Of a stretch of DNA of 64,000 nt, positions 36,315-45,377 are shown piece after piece; position 1 is the stretch's first letter; each line of letters opens with the position of its first letter. The translations under genes and the position numbers were made by a program. This stretch comes from Anaerolineae bacterium (GTDB taxonomy: Bacteria; Chloroflexota; Anaerolineae; Aggregatilineales; J027). The stretch lies in the NCBI GenBank assembly GCA_008933735.1, contig WBUL01000014.1:57813-121812 (forward strand). Reading direction: 5' to 3'. The notes under the pieces were generated by a model. That model saw only the letters and a list, made by a program, of their open reading frames with translations. It made no database searches and was not told the origin of the DNA.

Positions 36315-36730
36315 ATGTACCCCAAAGAGTTCTAGCAGGCAGCCGTAGGGCTGATGGAAACCAGTGGCAAGCCCATCGCGGAACTGGCCCGTGATCTGGG
36401 GATCAATAACAAGCCATGAGCTACTCGATCATCGAGACTCAGCGTGAGGTGGCTGGATCGTGGCAGCCAATACACAGCCGATGATTACCTGACGCTGCTG
36501 AAGCAGCAGAGCGTTCAGGTCAGCAGGAGCAATAAGGGAGACCCGTATGACAATGCCATGATGGAAAGCTTTTTCAGCACCTTGCGGGCGGAACTGACGG
36601 ATCTGGAGCAATTCGCCACGCGACAGGCTAACGGCAGTATTCGAGTTTAATGTAGTGTTTTACAATCGTCAGCGGTTACCTTCTATCCGGAAGGGGTCTC
36701 TTATCCACCCTCCACCAAGACGGAGCATGA
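36315..36730 (+). mobile_element. IS3-family remnant, copy 2 (OrfA and OrfB fragments)
   Basis: An OrfA fragment (36315-36419) reads MYPKEF, an in-frame TAG, then ETSGKPIAELARDLGINNK, a helix-turn-helix start typical of IS3 OrfA. After an internal deletion, the OrfB end follows (36456-36650): GSQYTADDYLTLLKQQSVQV and NAMMESFFSTLRAEL. The right end at about 36686-36730 is clearly similar to that of copy 1 (27910-27957). The two copies differ at many bases, so they are related elements rather than recent twins. Confidence 0.82.
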
Positions 36731-36836
36731 CCACACAAGCTCTACACCTATTGTGTTGCTTATGTCTTAAATTATTACCATTCTGTAACCTCAGTGAGCA
36801 ATGTCATAATCTGATGCTGCTAAACATCACATTTTA

Positions 36837-36865
36837 TTGATAGCATCCATAAACTGTAATATGAT
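36837..36865 (+). promoter_or_regulatory. Predicted promoter for the second polysaccharide operon
   Basis: TTGATA at 36837-36842 and TATGAT at 36860-36865 are 17 bases apart, each matching five of six consensus positions. It lies about 195 bases upstream of the dehydratase gene, leaving a long leader. The stretch 36731-37059 holds no other gene that I can support. Confidence 0.5.
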
Positions 36866-37059
36866 TAGTATAATACTACATTATAGAGAAGACGGTATTT
36901 CTAAACTCCCAGACATCGGCAAGATACGACGAGATAGCCCATGGTGAGCAAAAAGGCACACTTGACTTTAATCGATCGCTTGCCAGGGACCCGGCACGTC
37001 AAGACGCAGCGCAGCAAACGCGTTCAGGTAGATATGTATATTGATTACTTAGGGAGTTT

Positions 37060-38997
37060 ATGGTGTTGTCTGGTATCTGCTTGCGAAGTGGTGTCCTAGA
37101 CCGAGCAACTATTCACGTTCGCCAATTTTTTCTGCCCGCCATGCTCGATATTACGGTAATAACCGCTGTGTATACGCTTTTGTGCTTCACAGCTTTCTTT
37201 GGTTTCACAGGTAACCGTCATGCCTTCTTTCTCATGTACTGTGTATCCCTCACATTGACAATAGCGTGCCTTTTCGGTTTTAAGGTCTATCACCGGATCT
37301 GGTCGCAGTCGAGTGGGAACGAGGTCGTGGTGATCATCCAGGCCATGGGCATGGCGACGGTTATGACCCTCGGCTTGGTCATTATTCTCTTTCCAGAGCC
37401 TGTGCCGCGTGCCGTTGTGCTGATCGCCCAGAGTCTGTCACTTTTGGGTTTTGTGGTAGTGCGCTACCGTTTGCGATTGATCAGGGGTGCATCTTGGCGT
37501 TGGAAGGCAATTTGGCGCCATGAGTTCCCTAAAGTAGCCGAACGGGTGTTGATTATTGGTACCGGATTGGAGGCACAGGGCATTGTCTGGCAGCTTAAGC
37601 GGCAGTGCGCCTCTGGGAATAATGACTATGTAATCGTTGGTTTTGTTGACGGCGATCCTCAAAAACAGTCGATGTATGTTGAGGGAGTACCGATCTTGGG
37701 CAGGCTTCGTGACATTCCCACCCTCGCCCGAAGGTATCAGATCGATCTTATCATCGTTGCGTTGAACAACGTGTCGGGACCGGACTTTCGCCAGGTACTT
37801 TCCTATTGTGAACAAACCAATGCTCGCATTAAAAACGCACCGAATGTGTTTGCCCATCTCAATAGCAAGAATGGATGTGCGCTGCTGCGAGATATACAAC
37901 CCGAAGATTTGCTTGGGCGGCGAACGGTCACCTGGCATCAAGGGGTTGATAACTCCCCCGTGTCAGAAAAAGTGGTGCTGGTGACCGGTGCAGCCGGCTC
38001 GATTGGCTCGGAGCTATGTCGTCATTTGTTGTCACAGAATCCGGTCAAGCTGATTATGCTGGACAACAATGAGAGCGGCCTCCACGACCTGATGATCGAG
38101 CTCAGTACCCAAATAGACCCAGCCAGATTGGTTCCGATATTGGCAGATATCACCAATCGGGAGAGGATGGCGCGACTGTTTTCAGCCAATCTCCCTGATG
38201 TTGTTTTCCACTCAGCCGCCTACAAGCATGTTCCTCTGTTGCAGGATCATCCGATCGAAGCAGCACGAGTCAACATCGGGGGCACGCGGAACGTTGCGGA
38301 ACTCTCATGCCAGTTTGGGGTGGAGCGCTTTGTCCTGATCTCAACTGACAAAGCAGTGGCCCCGCAGAGCGTCATGGGTGCGAGCAAGCGCCTGTGTGAA
38401 TTACTCATTTCTGCTTTAGCTCAACAAAATACTCACAACACCCTCCTCACAGCAGTGCGATTTGGCAATGTTCTTGGAAGCCGAGGTAGTGTTGTCCCTA
38501 TTTTTGAGCGTCAGATTGATATGGGGGGACCTGTCACCGTGACAGATGTGGAAATGACCCGTTACTTTATGAGTATCCCTGAGGCCGCTCATCTTGTTAT
38601 CCAGGCGGCTTGCCTGACAGAAGGCAATGAAATCTTCATGCTGCGTATGGGCGATGCAGTGAAGATCATCGATCTCGCAGAACGGATGATTCGTCTGCGT
38701 GGGCTGCGCCCTTACATCGACATCCCGATCCAGGTTACTGGCATTCGCCCCGGGGAAAAATTATATGAAGCGCTGCATGAGGAAGCTGAGATCGCGCTTG
38801 CGACACCCCATCCGGACATTCTCAAACTGGTTTGTGACCATCACCGCTTTCGCTCAAATAAGTTCATGTTCTGGATTGATGCCTTACTTAAAAATGGGGT
38901 TTGCCATGAGGGAGGAAACCCTGTTGCTCTGATGCTGGCGATCATGGAAGCCAGTAAACACTTAGAGCTTGAAACAGCGGTCAGCCTTGCTGCTTAG
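37060..38997 (+). CDS. CapD/PglF-type nucleotide-sugar 4,6-dehydratase (membrane-bound)
   Basis: A 645-residue enzyme of the CapD/WbpM/PglF group. Four N-terminal hydrophobic helices (residues about 25-135) are followed by a CoA-binding-like Rossmann domain with LIIGTGLEAQGIVW, then the catalytic SDR domain with VTGAAGSIGSELCRHLL and STDKAVAPQSVMGASKR. The usual catalytic Tyr is Met in this motif (S-V-M-x3-K), as in the family. It would convert UDP-HexNAc to the 4-keto-6-deoxy sugar, the substrate for the aminotransferase at 49261. AGGGAG lies close to the ATG; GTG at 37063 is an alternative start. Confidence 0.93.
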   Translation: MVLSGICLRSGVLDRATIHVRQFFLPAMLDITVITAVYTLLCFTAFFGFTGNRHAFFLMYCVSLTLTIACLFGFKVYHRIWSQSSGNEVVVIIQAMGMATVMTLGLVIILFPEPVPRAVVLIAQSLSLLGFVVVRYRLRLIRGASWRWKAIWRHEFPKVAERVLIIGTGLEAQGIVWQLKRQCASGNNDYVIVGFVDGDPQKQSMYVEGVPILGRLRDIPTLARRYQIDLIIVALNNVSGPDFRQVLSYCEQTNARIKNAPNVFAHLNSKNGCALLRDIQPEDLLGRRTVTWHQGVDNSPVSEKVVLVTGAAGSIGSELCRHLLSQNPVKLIMLDNNESGLHDLMIELSTQIDPARLVPILADITNRERMARLFSANLPDVVFHSAAYKHVPLLQDHPIEAARVNIGGTRNVAELSCQFGVERFVLISTDKAVAPQSVMGASKRLCELLISALAQQNTHNTLLTAVRFGNVLGSRGSVVPIFERQIDMGGPVTVTDVEMTRYFMSIPEAAHLVIQAACLTEGNEIFMLRMGDAVKIIDLAERMIRLRGLRPYIDIPIQVTGIRPGEKLYEALHEEAEIALATPHPDILKLVCDHHRFRSNKFMFWIDALLKNGVCHEGGNPVALMLAIMEASKHLELETAVSLAA

Positions 38998-39017
38998 AAA
39001 ATTGTGGAAAGGTTCAG

Positions 39018-39608
39018 ATGCTAAAACGCCTATTCGACCTGACCGCCAGCCTTATTGGGCTGCTGCTCTTGTCCCCTCTGTTCGTGGTCATTGCAGTGAT
39101 GATCTGCTTGAACTCGCGGGGGCCCATTTTTTACTGTTCCCAACGGGTTGGTCGTGGGGGGAAAACCTTCACTCTGTACAAGTTCCGCACGATGGTGGTG
39201 GATGCCGACCGGGAAGGCCCCCACATCACACGGGCTGGTGACCCACGAGTTACGGAGGTTGGCCGAATCCTACGGCGTACCAAGTTGGATGAACTTCCCC
39301 AACTGCTGAATGTGATTCAAGGTACCATGAGCCTTGTCGGCCCACGCCCCGAAGATCCGCGCTATGTCGCCCTCTATACACCAGAGCAACGAAAAGTCCT
39401 GAAAGTCTACCCCGGTATCACCAGCCTGGCCTCCGTTCAATACCGCCATGAAGAAGGACTATTAAGCGCTAATGATTGGGAAGCGCAGTACATCCACGAG
39501 CTGATGCCCAAAAAGTTACAACTTGATCTGGAATACGTCCAAAATAATTCGCTGCTGACCGATCTCAAAATCCTGTTGAAAACGCTGGTGGTCATCGTGC
39601 GAGGATGA
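39018..39608 (+). CDS. Initiating phosphoglycosyl transferase (second copy, short form)
   Basis: A 196-residue bacterial sugar transferase with an N-terminal hydrophobic segment, YKFRTMVVDADREGP, the catalytic dyad in KLDELPQLLNVIQG and SLVGPRPEDPRY. It lies 20 bases after the dehydratase gene, so it may use the diamino or 4-keto-derived sugar made there, as PglC does. It differs clearly from the enzyme at 25409, so the two loci each start their own repeat unit. Confidence 0.95.
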   Translation: MLKRLFDLTASLIGLLLLSPLFVVIAVMICLNSRGPIFYCSQRVGRGGKTFTLYKFRTMVVDADREGPHITRAGDPRVTEVGRILRRTKLDELPQLLNVIQGTMSLVGPRPEDPRYVALYTPEQRKVLKVYPGITSLASVQYRHEEGLLSANDWEAQYIHELMPKKLQLDLEYVQNNSLLTDLKILLKTLVVIVRG

Positions 39609-39640
39609 GGTTATCACAGTTTGCTTAGGAGAAATTGTTC

Positions 39641-40591
39641 ATGAATGCTGAGGTTATTGCTGAGTGGTGTTGTAGACAGGGGTATCAGGTAATCCGTACA
39701 GAAAGCACCTATTGGTGCAATGAAGGGCTGCGAGTCTTTCAGGCTTTTCCTTGGCATTGGATGATTACCCCTTCTCAGCATGAAGTTTCCCAGTTCCTGC
39801 TCCAGCATGGGGCGGTCGGTGTTCGTTATTCTACCCCGGTTAGTGCTCCCTTAGGCTCGATCAGCTACCACACCGTCTATCAAAATGGCACTTATGATCT
39901 GCATGATCTCTCTCACCGGGCACGAAATGGGATCAGAAAAGGGCTGCAAAATGTTGTAATAGAGCAGATCCCCTTCGAGCGTCTTGCAGAAGAAGGCTGG
40001 GGTCTACTGGCTGAGACTCTAAAACGCCAGCATAGGTCTCATGAGGAAGACTATGACCGGTGGTGCCGCCGATGCAAGGCGTCATCTGACCTGCCGGGAT
40101 TCGAGGCTTGGGGGGCCATCGCCAGAGGGCGGTTGGTTGCGGCACTGCTGGCGGTCACTTGTGACGACTGCTACACCATGCTCAATCACCAGAGCGCAAC
40201 CGACTATTTGCCATTCCACGCTAACAATGCTCTGACTTATATCGTAACCCACAATGCGATTAATCGTCCCGGTATTACAAAGGTCTTTTATGGAGTTCAA
40301 TCCCTCTGTGCATCGGACGAAGTTGACGCCTTCAAAATGAGAATGGGATATACAGCCGTACCTGTGCGCCAGCGCATTCAGTTTCATCCCGGCCTGGTCC
40401 CAATCTTAAATCGACACACACACCGATTTACAAAATATCTGGTGAGCCGTTACCCGAATCACACCCGGTTGTCCAAAATTGAAGGCTGCCTGCGTTTCTA
40501 CCAAAATGGCAAACTTCCTTTAAATCAGCAAGTCTGCCCTCGGCTACTGAAGTCCGACCTAGAGACGGCGACTCTGTCGCAGGCTGCTTAA
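39641..40591 (+). CDS. Acyltransferase-like protein (GNAT/FemAB-like fold, tentative)
   Basis: A 316-residue soluble protein in the second polysaccharide operon. The start ATG at 39641 has AGGAGA upstream and was preferred to TTG at 39635. The middle part (residues about 75-240), with LSHRARNGIRKGLQNVVIE and ARGRLVAALLAVTCDD, recalls GNAT-type or FemAB-type acyl/aminoacyl transferases found in exopolysaccharide clusters. It could acylate the amino sugar made with the dehydratase and aminotransferase. I am not certain of the family. Confidence 0.6.
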   Translation: MNAEVIAEWCCRQGYQVIRTESTYWCNEGLRVFQAFPWHWMITPSQHEVSQFLLQHGAVGVRYSTPVSAPLGSISYHTVYQNGTYDLHDLSHRARNGIRKGLQNVVIEQIPFERLAEEGWGLLAETLKRQHRSHEEDYDRWCRRCKASSDLPGFEAWGAIARGRLVAALLAVTCDDCYTMLNHQSATDYLPFHANNALTYIVTHNAINRPGITKVFYGVQSLCASDEVDAFKMRMGYTAVPVRQRIQFHPGLVPILNRHTHRFTKYLVSRYPNHTRLSKIEGCLRFYQNGKLPLNQQVCPRLLKSDLETATLSQAA

Positions 40592-40627
40592 GAGAAATAT
40601 GTGGACGCTTTTCAGGAGCAAATTCCC

Positions 40628-41158
40628 ATGGAACCCACAAAATGTCAGATCTACTGCATGAACTCAATGTCCAACGGGCTCGCCTCGGATGTTCACCTGT
40701 CTTTTACCGCTCACTTGAAAATCCTGCTGACACGACAACTGGGGCCTGCCCGCAAGCGGGCTATTAAGCACTATGCGAGCCGGATTCTGGATGTCGTTTC
40801 GAGACTCTCTGGCAAGAAAAGGGAAATTGCCCCCCTTCCTGTGGATGATGTGCTTCCCTTACGAGCAGGTGATCTGGTTCGCGTGAAATCCCGTGAAGAA
40901 ATTGAAGCCACCCTCGACCATTTTCATGACCTTAAGGGATTAGTTTTTATGTCGGAAATGTGGCAGTACTGTGATACGCAGCAGCGAGTCTTTAAACCGC
41001 TGGTACGTTTCGTTGATGAGCGCGAGCTTCAGGTTAGGAAAGCCAGAGGAATTGTTCTGCTCGAAGGGCTGGTTTGTACGGGCACAGGGGGCTTTGGCCC
41101 GTGTGATCGTTCTTGCTTCTTCTTCTGGCGGGAAGAATGGCTCGAAAAAATCGGGTAA
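40628..41158 (+). CDS. Conserved hypothetical protein of polysaccharide loci, Cys-containing
   Basis: A 176-residue protein starting at ATG 40628 (AGGAG nine bases upstream; the frame is open from 40601). The C-terminal half is strikingly motif-rich: LRAGDLVRVKSREEI, LKGLVFMSEMWQYCDTQQRV, VLLEGLVCTGTGGFGPCDRS and FFFWREEWLEKI. I recall this pattern from uncharacterised proteins beside exopolysaccharide genes in several phyla. The spaced cysteines suggest a metal site and the GDLVRV start an SH3-like barrel. Function unknown; the context suggests a role in polysaccharide or linked peptide synthesis. Confidence 0.75.
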   Translation: MEPTKCQIYCMNSMSNGLASDVHLSFTAHLKILLTRQLGPARKRAIKHYASRILDVVSRLSGKKREIAPLPVDDVLPLRAGDLVRVKSREEIEATLDHFHDLKGLVFMSEMWQYCDTQQRVFKPLVRFVDERELQVRKARGIVLLEGLVCTGTGGFGPCDRSCFFFWREEWLEKIG

Positions 41159-41216
41159 ACAGGCGCTGCTCCAAAAGAGGTTAAAATAGTCTTATCTTTG
41201 GAGCAAAAGGAAAAAC

Positions 41217-43193
41217 TTGAGATTTAACAGTTGGCCTTACTCCGCGCAGTGGCGGTTCATTCTTCTTTGCATGGTCACCGCACTACCGCTTGGCTTTTCG
41301 ATCTTCCACCAACAGACAGATTTCCAAGACCTGGTTATTTGGGCTAATGAAGGCGGAGATAAAGTCACACGTGACGAATTACGTGCCAGCACTGCCCCCT
41401 CAGCCGTCCTGAATAGTGTTTGGGATGGCTCAAGGATTGCTGTATTTGGGGCGCGTAATGAAGTGGTTGCTTTTAACCTTGTGTTAGAAGCCCCACGCCA
41501 CCCTGTTGAAGTGACAAACATCAGGTTTAATTCGCTGACGGGGGCAGATGGCTTTGTCATCGGATCCGCAGAAAATCACGATCTTTTTGATTGGACAGAA
41601 CGCAATATTGAACTTTTTTTTGTGGGTTATCTGGAAATACGCGGGCTGAGTACGCTTGGATATGCGGTTTACGATGAACGTCATATTCCAGTGAGATTTC
41701 AACGCCCCTGGACCGGTAAGGGACAAGGGTTGGGACGCTGGGAGAATCGTCCCGATCACAATAAGTTCTATCCCGATATTGCCATTCCCTTGGAGCTGGT
41801 GCCGGAGTTCGACATTCCCCAAGGGCACAATCAGAGCATCTGGGTTGATGTTTATATCCCTAAAGAGGCGCCTCCCGGACTTTATCGTGGTGCTCTGGTG
41901 GTGACTGCCGGAAACAACACCCATGAAATACCCGTCGAACTCACCATTCGTGATTTTACTCTTCCTGATATTCCTGTGTCACAAACGATGGTTTATGTGG
42001 GATACCACGACATCAATCTCCGCTATCTTGGCACAGAAGACCCTTTACTGGGCACACCAGATGCAGCTCTATCGCGTCTAATCTTAGATCGGCATTTTAT
42101 GCTTGCCCACCGGCATCGTCTATCCCTGATTGGCGCGGGAGAATTTGCCGATGACGACACTAAAGCCGCCCCCGCCCCCGAATGGCTCTCTCGACTGGAT
42201 GGCAGCCTGTTCCAGCCCACAAACGGCTACGATGGGCCTGGGGTAGGTACAGGCAACGGGATTTATTCTATTGGAACATATGGCAACTGGGATTGGCGGA
42301 ACGATGGCGAGACCGAGATGCACCGGCTGACAGATGCCTGGGTTGAATGGTTCGAAACAACCGCGCCCACTACTGAATTTTTCCTTTACCTGATCGATGA
42401 GAGTACAGATTATGCTCAGACAGAGCGTTGGGCACGTTGGATCGAAGAAAATCCGGGCCCTGGATCGCGGCTGATGTCGCTGGCGACTTTATTTCGACTG
42501 GATGCAACAGAGTATGTCCCCAGCCTCGATATTCCAGCGATTATTGCAGGGTCTGGTATTCCAGAGAAATGGGCTGCGATTGCTCAAGGGTACATCTCTG
42601 CCCCTGACAAAAGATTATACTACTATAACGGTTTTCGTCCCGGATCGGGCAGTTTCACCATTGAGGATGATGGTGTTGCCCTGCGTGAACTTGCCTGGGG
42701 GCAATATAAACTATCTATTGATCGTTGGTTCTACTGGGAATCGACGTACTATCATGACATTCATTGTGGGACAGGGCAAACCAATGTCTTCCAATCAGCA
42801 CGAACGATTGGCTATTCCGGGAATTTTGATCCGATTCTGGGCGAAACAGGATGCTCCTACGGCAACGGTGAGGGTGTTCTGTTTTATCCTGGCACAGACA
42901 GCATCTATCCCGGAGAATCTTATGGGGTCGAAGGCCCTTTCGCTAGTCTCCGCCTGAAGTACTGGCGCCGCGGGATTCAAGATGTGGATTATCTGGCGCT
43001 GGCGAGCGCCATCGACCCGGTACGGGTCTCGCAGATTGTCCAGGAAATAGTTCCCCGCGCCCTTTGGGAATATGGTGCCGAAGACCCAGATGAGCCAACG
43101 TGGATCAGGACAGATATTAGCTGGTCAGCAGACCCCGATGTATGGGAAAACGCGAGGGCTGAACTTGCAGACATCATCGAAAGCGGTCAGTAA
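41217..43193 (+). CDS. Secreted DUF4091/GH123-like glycoside hydrolase candidate
   Basis: A 658-residue exported protein starting at TTG 41217 after AAAGGA. A hydrophobic N-terminal segment (residues about 12-28) would act as signal peptide or anchor. A beta domain (about 60-245) precedes a TIM-barrel-like region with FFLYLIDESTDYAQTERWA holding a D-E pair, and a C-terminal part with ASLRLKYWRRGIQDVDYLAL, characteristic of DUF4091, which is related to GH123 hexosaminidases. In a polysaccharide operon it could trim or edit the exported chain. The 3' end overlaps the convergent GT2 gene by 20 bases. Confidence 0.78.
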   Translation: MRFNSWPYSAQWRFILLCMVTALPLGFSIFHQQTDFQDLVIWANEGGDKVTRDELRASTAPSAVLNSVWDGSRIAVFGARNEVVAFNLVLEAPRHPVEVTNIRFNSLTGADGFVIGSAENHDLFDWTERNIELFFVGYLEIRGLSTLGYAVYDERHIPVRFQRPWTGKGQGLGRWENRPDHNKFYPDIAIPLELVPEFDIPQGHNQSIWVDVYIPKEAPPGLYRGALVVTAGNNTHEIPVELTIRDFTLPDIPVSQTMVYVGYHDINLRYLGTEDPLLGTPDAALSRLILDRHFMLAHRHRLSLIGAGEFADDDTKAAPAPEWLSRLDGSLFQPTNGYDGPGVGTGNGIYSIGTYGNWDWRNDGETEMHRLTDAWVEWFETTAPTTEFFLYLIDESTDYAQTERWARWIEENPGPGSRLMSLATLFRLDATEYVPSLDIPAIIAGSGIPEKWAAIAQGYISAPDKRLYYYNGFRPGSGSFTIEDDGVALRELAWGQYKLSIDRWFYWESTYYHDIHCGTGQTNVFQSARTIGYSGNFDPILGETGCSYGNGEGVLFYPGTDSIYPGESYGVEGPFASLRLKYWRRGIQDVDYLALASAIDPVRVSQIVQEIVPRALWEYGAEDPDEPTWIRTDISWSADPDVWENARAELADIIESGQ

Positions 43194-44196
43194 ACCGTCC
43201 AAATCGTATTAGCCCTAATAGAAAACCAAGCCCATACGCTAGATGAAGAATGGTATAGATTAACGGCAGAATGACGACGTACTTCCATCCTCCCCTGCGC
43301 CCACTGTACCCGCTCGCTGCCAAATTTACTGCAAGATAGACCCCAATTAATAACAGCCAGAGGCGCAGCAGCCATGGGCTTAACAGTGCCAGTAGCCCGC
43401 CCAGCAGCAGTGCGAGTACAAAAAGCGGCGGCACGAACTGGCGCAGACGCATCTGGCCGGGGTGAGCACGGAAAACTAAAACTTTGTACAGGCCATAACG
43501 AAAATACTGTTTCCACAGCTTGACCAAAGAGCTACGGCTGTAGTAGTGCGAGCAGATATGTGGACTCATGAGAATTTTGTAACCCATCGCCCTCAGACGA
43601 TAGTTGTACTCGTCATCTTCTGTGACCGAAAGCTCCTCCCGAAACGGCCCTGCTCGGTCTAACACCTCGCGGCGGTAAGCACCAAAGGCAACAGTGTCAA
43701 CGAACATGATTCTATCCTGTACAGTACGAAAGGCGGCACCACCTACCCCAAACGGGGTGCTCAATGCCAGGGCAATCGCCTCTCCCACAAACCCCGTTCC
43801 AATGGTTTTGATCGGGCCACCAACGACCGCTGCCTCCTCGTGGGCTTGTAAGTGCTTCACACACTGCGAGATATAGTCCGGCGCGATTTCGCAGTGCCCA
43901 TCCACGAATGTGATGATCTCGCCGCGTGCCTGCCGGATGCCAAGATTCAAGGCACAGGGTCTTGTTTTGCCAGGGTTGTCGATGAGAGAGACTGGAATAT
44001 CGTGACTGGTAGCACTGAGCATCTGAACAAGCGTGCGAGTATTATCTTCTGACATGCCATCAGCGATAATGACTTCCATAAGGGGGTAATCCTGAGCAAG
44101 CACAGAGCCTAGACTTCGCTGGATAAATGCTTCCTCATGACGAACTGGCATGATTACACTGACAAAGGGTTGAACGTCTCCAATTTTATGAGTCAT
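43174..44196 (-). CDS. Glycosyltransferase family 2 with C-terminal membrane helices (ExoA-like)
   Basis: A 340-residue GT-A glycosyltransferase. It shows VSVIMPVRHEEAFIQRSLGS, the metal-site region TFVDGHCEIAP, and SVTEDDEYNYRLRAMGY with the catalytic acids, followed by three to four hydrophobic segments at the C-terminus (residues about 250-330), as in ExoA-type enzymes. It would extend the lipid-linked repeat unit at the inner face of the membrane. Its start overlaps the end of the upstream GT4 gene by 11 bases. Confidence 0.9.
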   Translation of the reverse strand: MTHKIGDVQPFVSVIMPVRHEEAFIQRSLGSVLAQDYPLMEVIIADGMSEDNTRTLVQMLSATSHDIPVSLIDNPGKTRPCALNLGIRQARGEIITFVDGHCEIAPDYISQCVKHLQAHEEAAVVGGPIKTIGTGFVGEAIALALSTPFGVGGAAFRTVQDRIMFVDTVAFGAYRREVLDRAGPFREELSVTEDDEYNYRLRAMGYKILMSPHICSHYYSRSSLVKLWKQYFRYGLYKVLVFRAHPGQMRLRQFVPPLFVLALLLGGLLALLSPWLLRLWLLLIGVYLAVNLAASGYSGRRGGWKYVVILPLIYTILHLAYGLGFLLGLIRFGRFTDRFR

Positions 44197-45331
44197 GTTG
44201 CAGCTTCCCGCAGTTAAAAGCAGCCAAAGGGTGGAGTTTCAAATATTCCTCTACTACACGCTCCCCAACATGCCTCCAGGAGTACTGTTCTGTCGCCAAT
44301 TGGCGAGCATGACATCGAGCAGCAGAGAGCTGATGGCGATTGCGAAGAATTTCCCTGAAACACGCAGCGATTGCCTCTGAGTGCGGTGCAGTGCACCAGC
44401 CCGCACCTGCTAGCGAGACTTCGTCGCCAATGTTTGTGCCGGGCGTCAGCAGGCAAGGGACTCCGTAAGCAAGCGCTTCCAGAACAGCCATGGGATGCCC
44501 TTCAAAGCGGGAGGGGTGGAGAAATAAGTCTGCGTGCCTTAGCACCCAATCTTTTTCTGCACCATAGGTGGGTCCGTGAAGGATGACAACATCCGACAGT
44601 TGATGCTGAAAGATATACGCTGTCATTTTCGCTCTGCTTCCTGCGACCTCAGGGCCGTAAAGGTTGATCGTCGCATTGACTTCACGGAGCACATCCTGTG
44701 CCAGTCGGCTGGCTTCTAATAATAAATCCAGGCCCTTATGGTGTATATCCAACCGGCCAATAAAAACAAGCTGAAGGGAATCCCGGTCGCCAGCATGATC
44801 GCCGCCGTCTATTGTTGGCAGATCAACCCCATTGCCCGCGACAAAAACAGGCCTCCCCCATTTTCTGGTGTCCTGAGCCTCGTTTTCCGATAGACAATGG
44901 ATAGCGATGGCCCCTTTCACCATCGCATTAAAGAATAGGAAATTGGCGATCCGTTTTTTTCGACGTTTCATGTTTTGTGCCCCCACAGTCAGCCCTCCCC
45001 GCGGTGTCATGATGTATGGCGTTCCTCGTTGGCGAAGGCGGTATGCCAGCAGAATGTGTGGGATAACATAGACATCGTTAAAAACTACCAGATCAGGATT
45101 GTCAAATGGCGCAGGCAAACGGGTAATGTCCAGTATGTTTCCGTAGTCACGATAGTAAAAAACCGGATAATTTTGCTCTTGGGAAAAGGGTGCTATCGGA
45201 TTAGTCGTATAAAGTGCAACAGGCATCCCCAGATCATCCAATGCCCGAACCAGTCTGGGAATGGAATGGACAGGCCCCATTGCCAAATCATTACTGATAT
45301 GAGAGATATGTAAGATTGTCGGTTTCGTCAT
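44186..45331 (-). CDS. Glycosyltransferase family 4
   Basis: A GT-B glycosyltransferase of about 381 residues. ATG at 45331 with GAGGAG ten bases upstream was preferred to TTG at 45349. The N-terminal domain has MTPRGGL and the C-terminal domain VFIGRLDIHHKGLDLLLEA and the E-x7-E region RFEGHPMAVLEALAYGVP. It belongs to the second polysaccharide locus and overlaps the GT2 gene. Confidence 0.92.
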   Translation of the reverse strand: MTKPTILHISHISNDLAMGPVHSIPRLVRALDDLGMPVALYTTNPIAPFSQEQNYPVFYYRDYGNILDITRLPAPFDNPDLVVFNDVYVIPHILLAYRLRQRGTPYIMTPRGGLTVGAQNMKRRKKRIANFLFFNAMVKGAIAIHCLSENEAQDTRKWGRPVFVAGNGVDLPTIDGGDHAGDRDSLQLVFIGRLDIHHKGLDLLLEASRLAQDVLREVNATINLYGPEVAGSRAKMTAYIFQHQLSDVVILHGPTYGAEKDWVLRHADLFLHPSRFEGHPMAVLEALAYGVPCLLTPGTNIGDEVSLAGAGWCTAPHSEAIAACFREILRNRHQLSAARCHARQLATEQYSWRHVGERVVEEYLKLHPLAAFNCGKLQHDS

Positions 45332-45377
45332 ATTCCAGCCGCTCCTCAACAGGATTCTCTTCGTGGGTTATCAGTAT

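Noticed and set aside
36064..36348. 94-codon frame upstream of the second IS3 remnant
   Set aside because: Its 3' part runs through IS3 OrfA sequence in a wrong frame and the rest resembles nothing; no ribosome-binding site.
36951..37059. Short frame upstream of the dehydratase gene (MVSKKAHLTLIDRLPGTRH)
   Set aside because: Too short, with no ribosome-binding site or recognisable family; more likely leader sequence.
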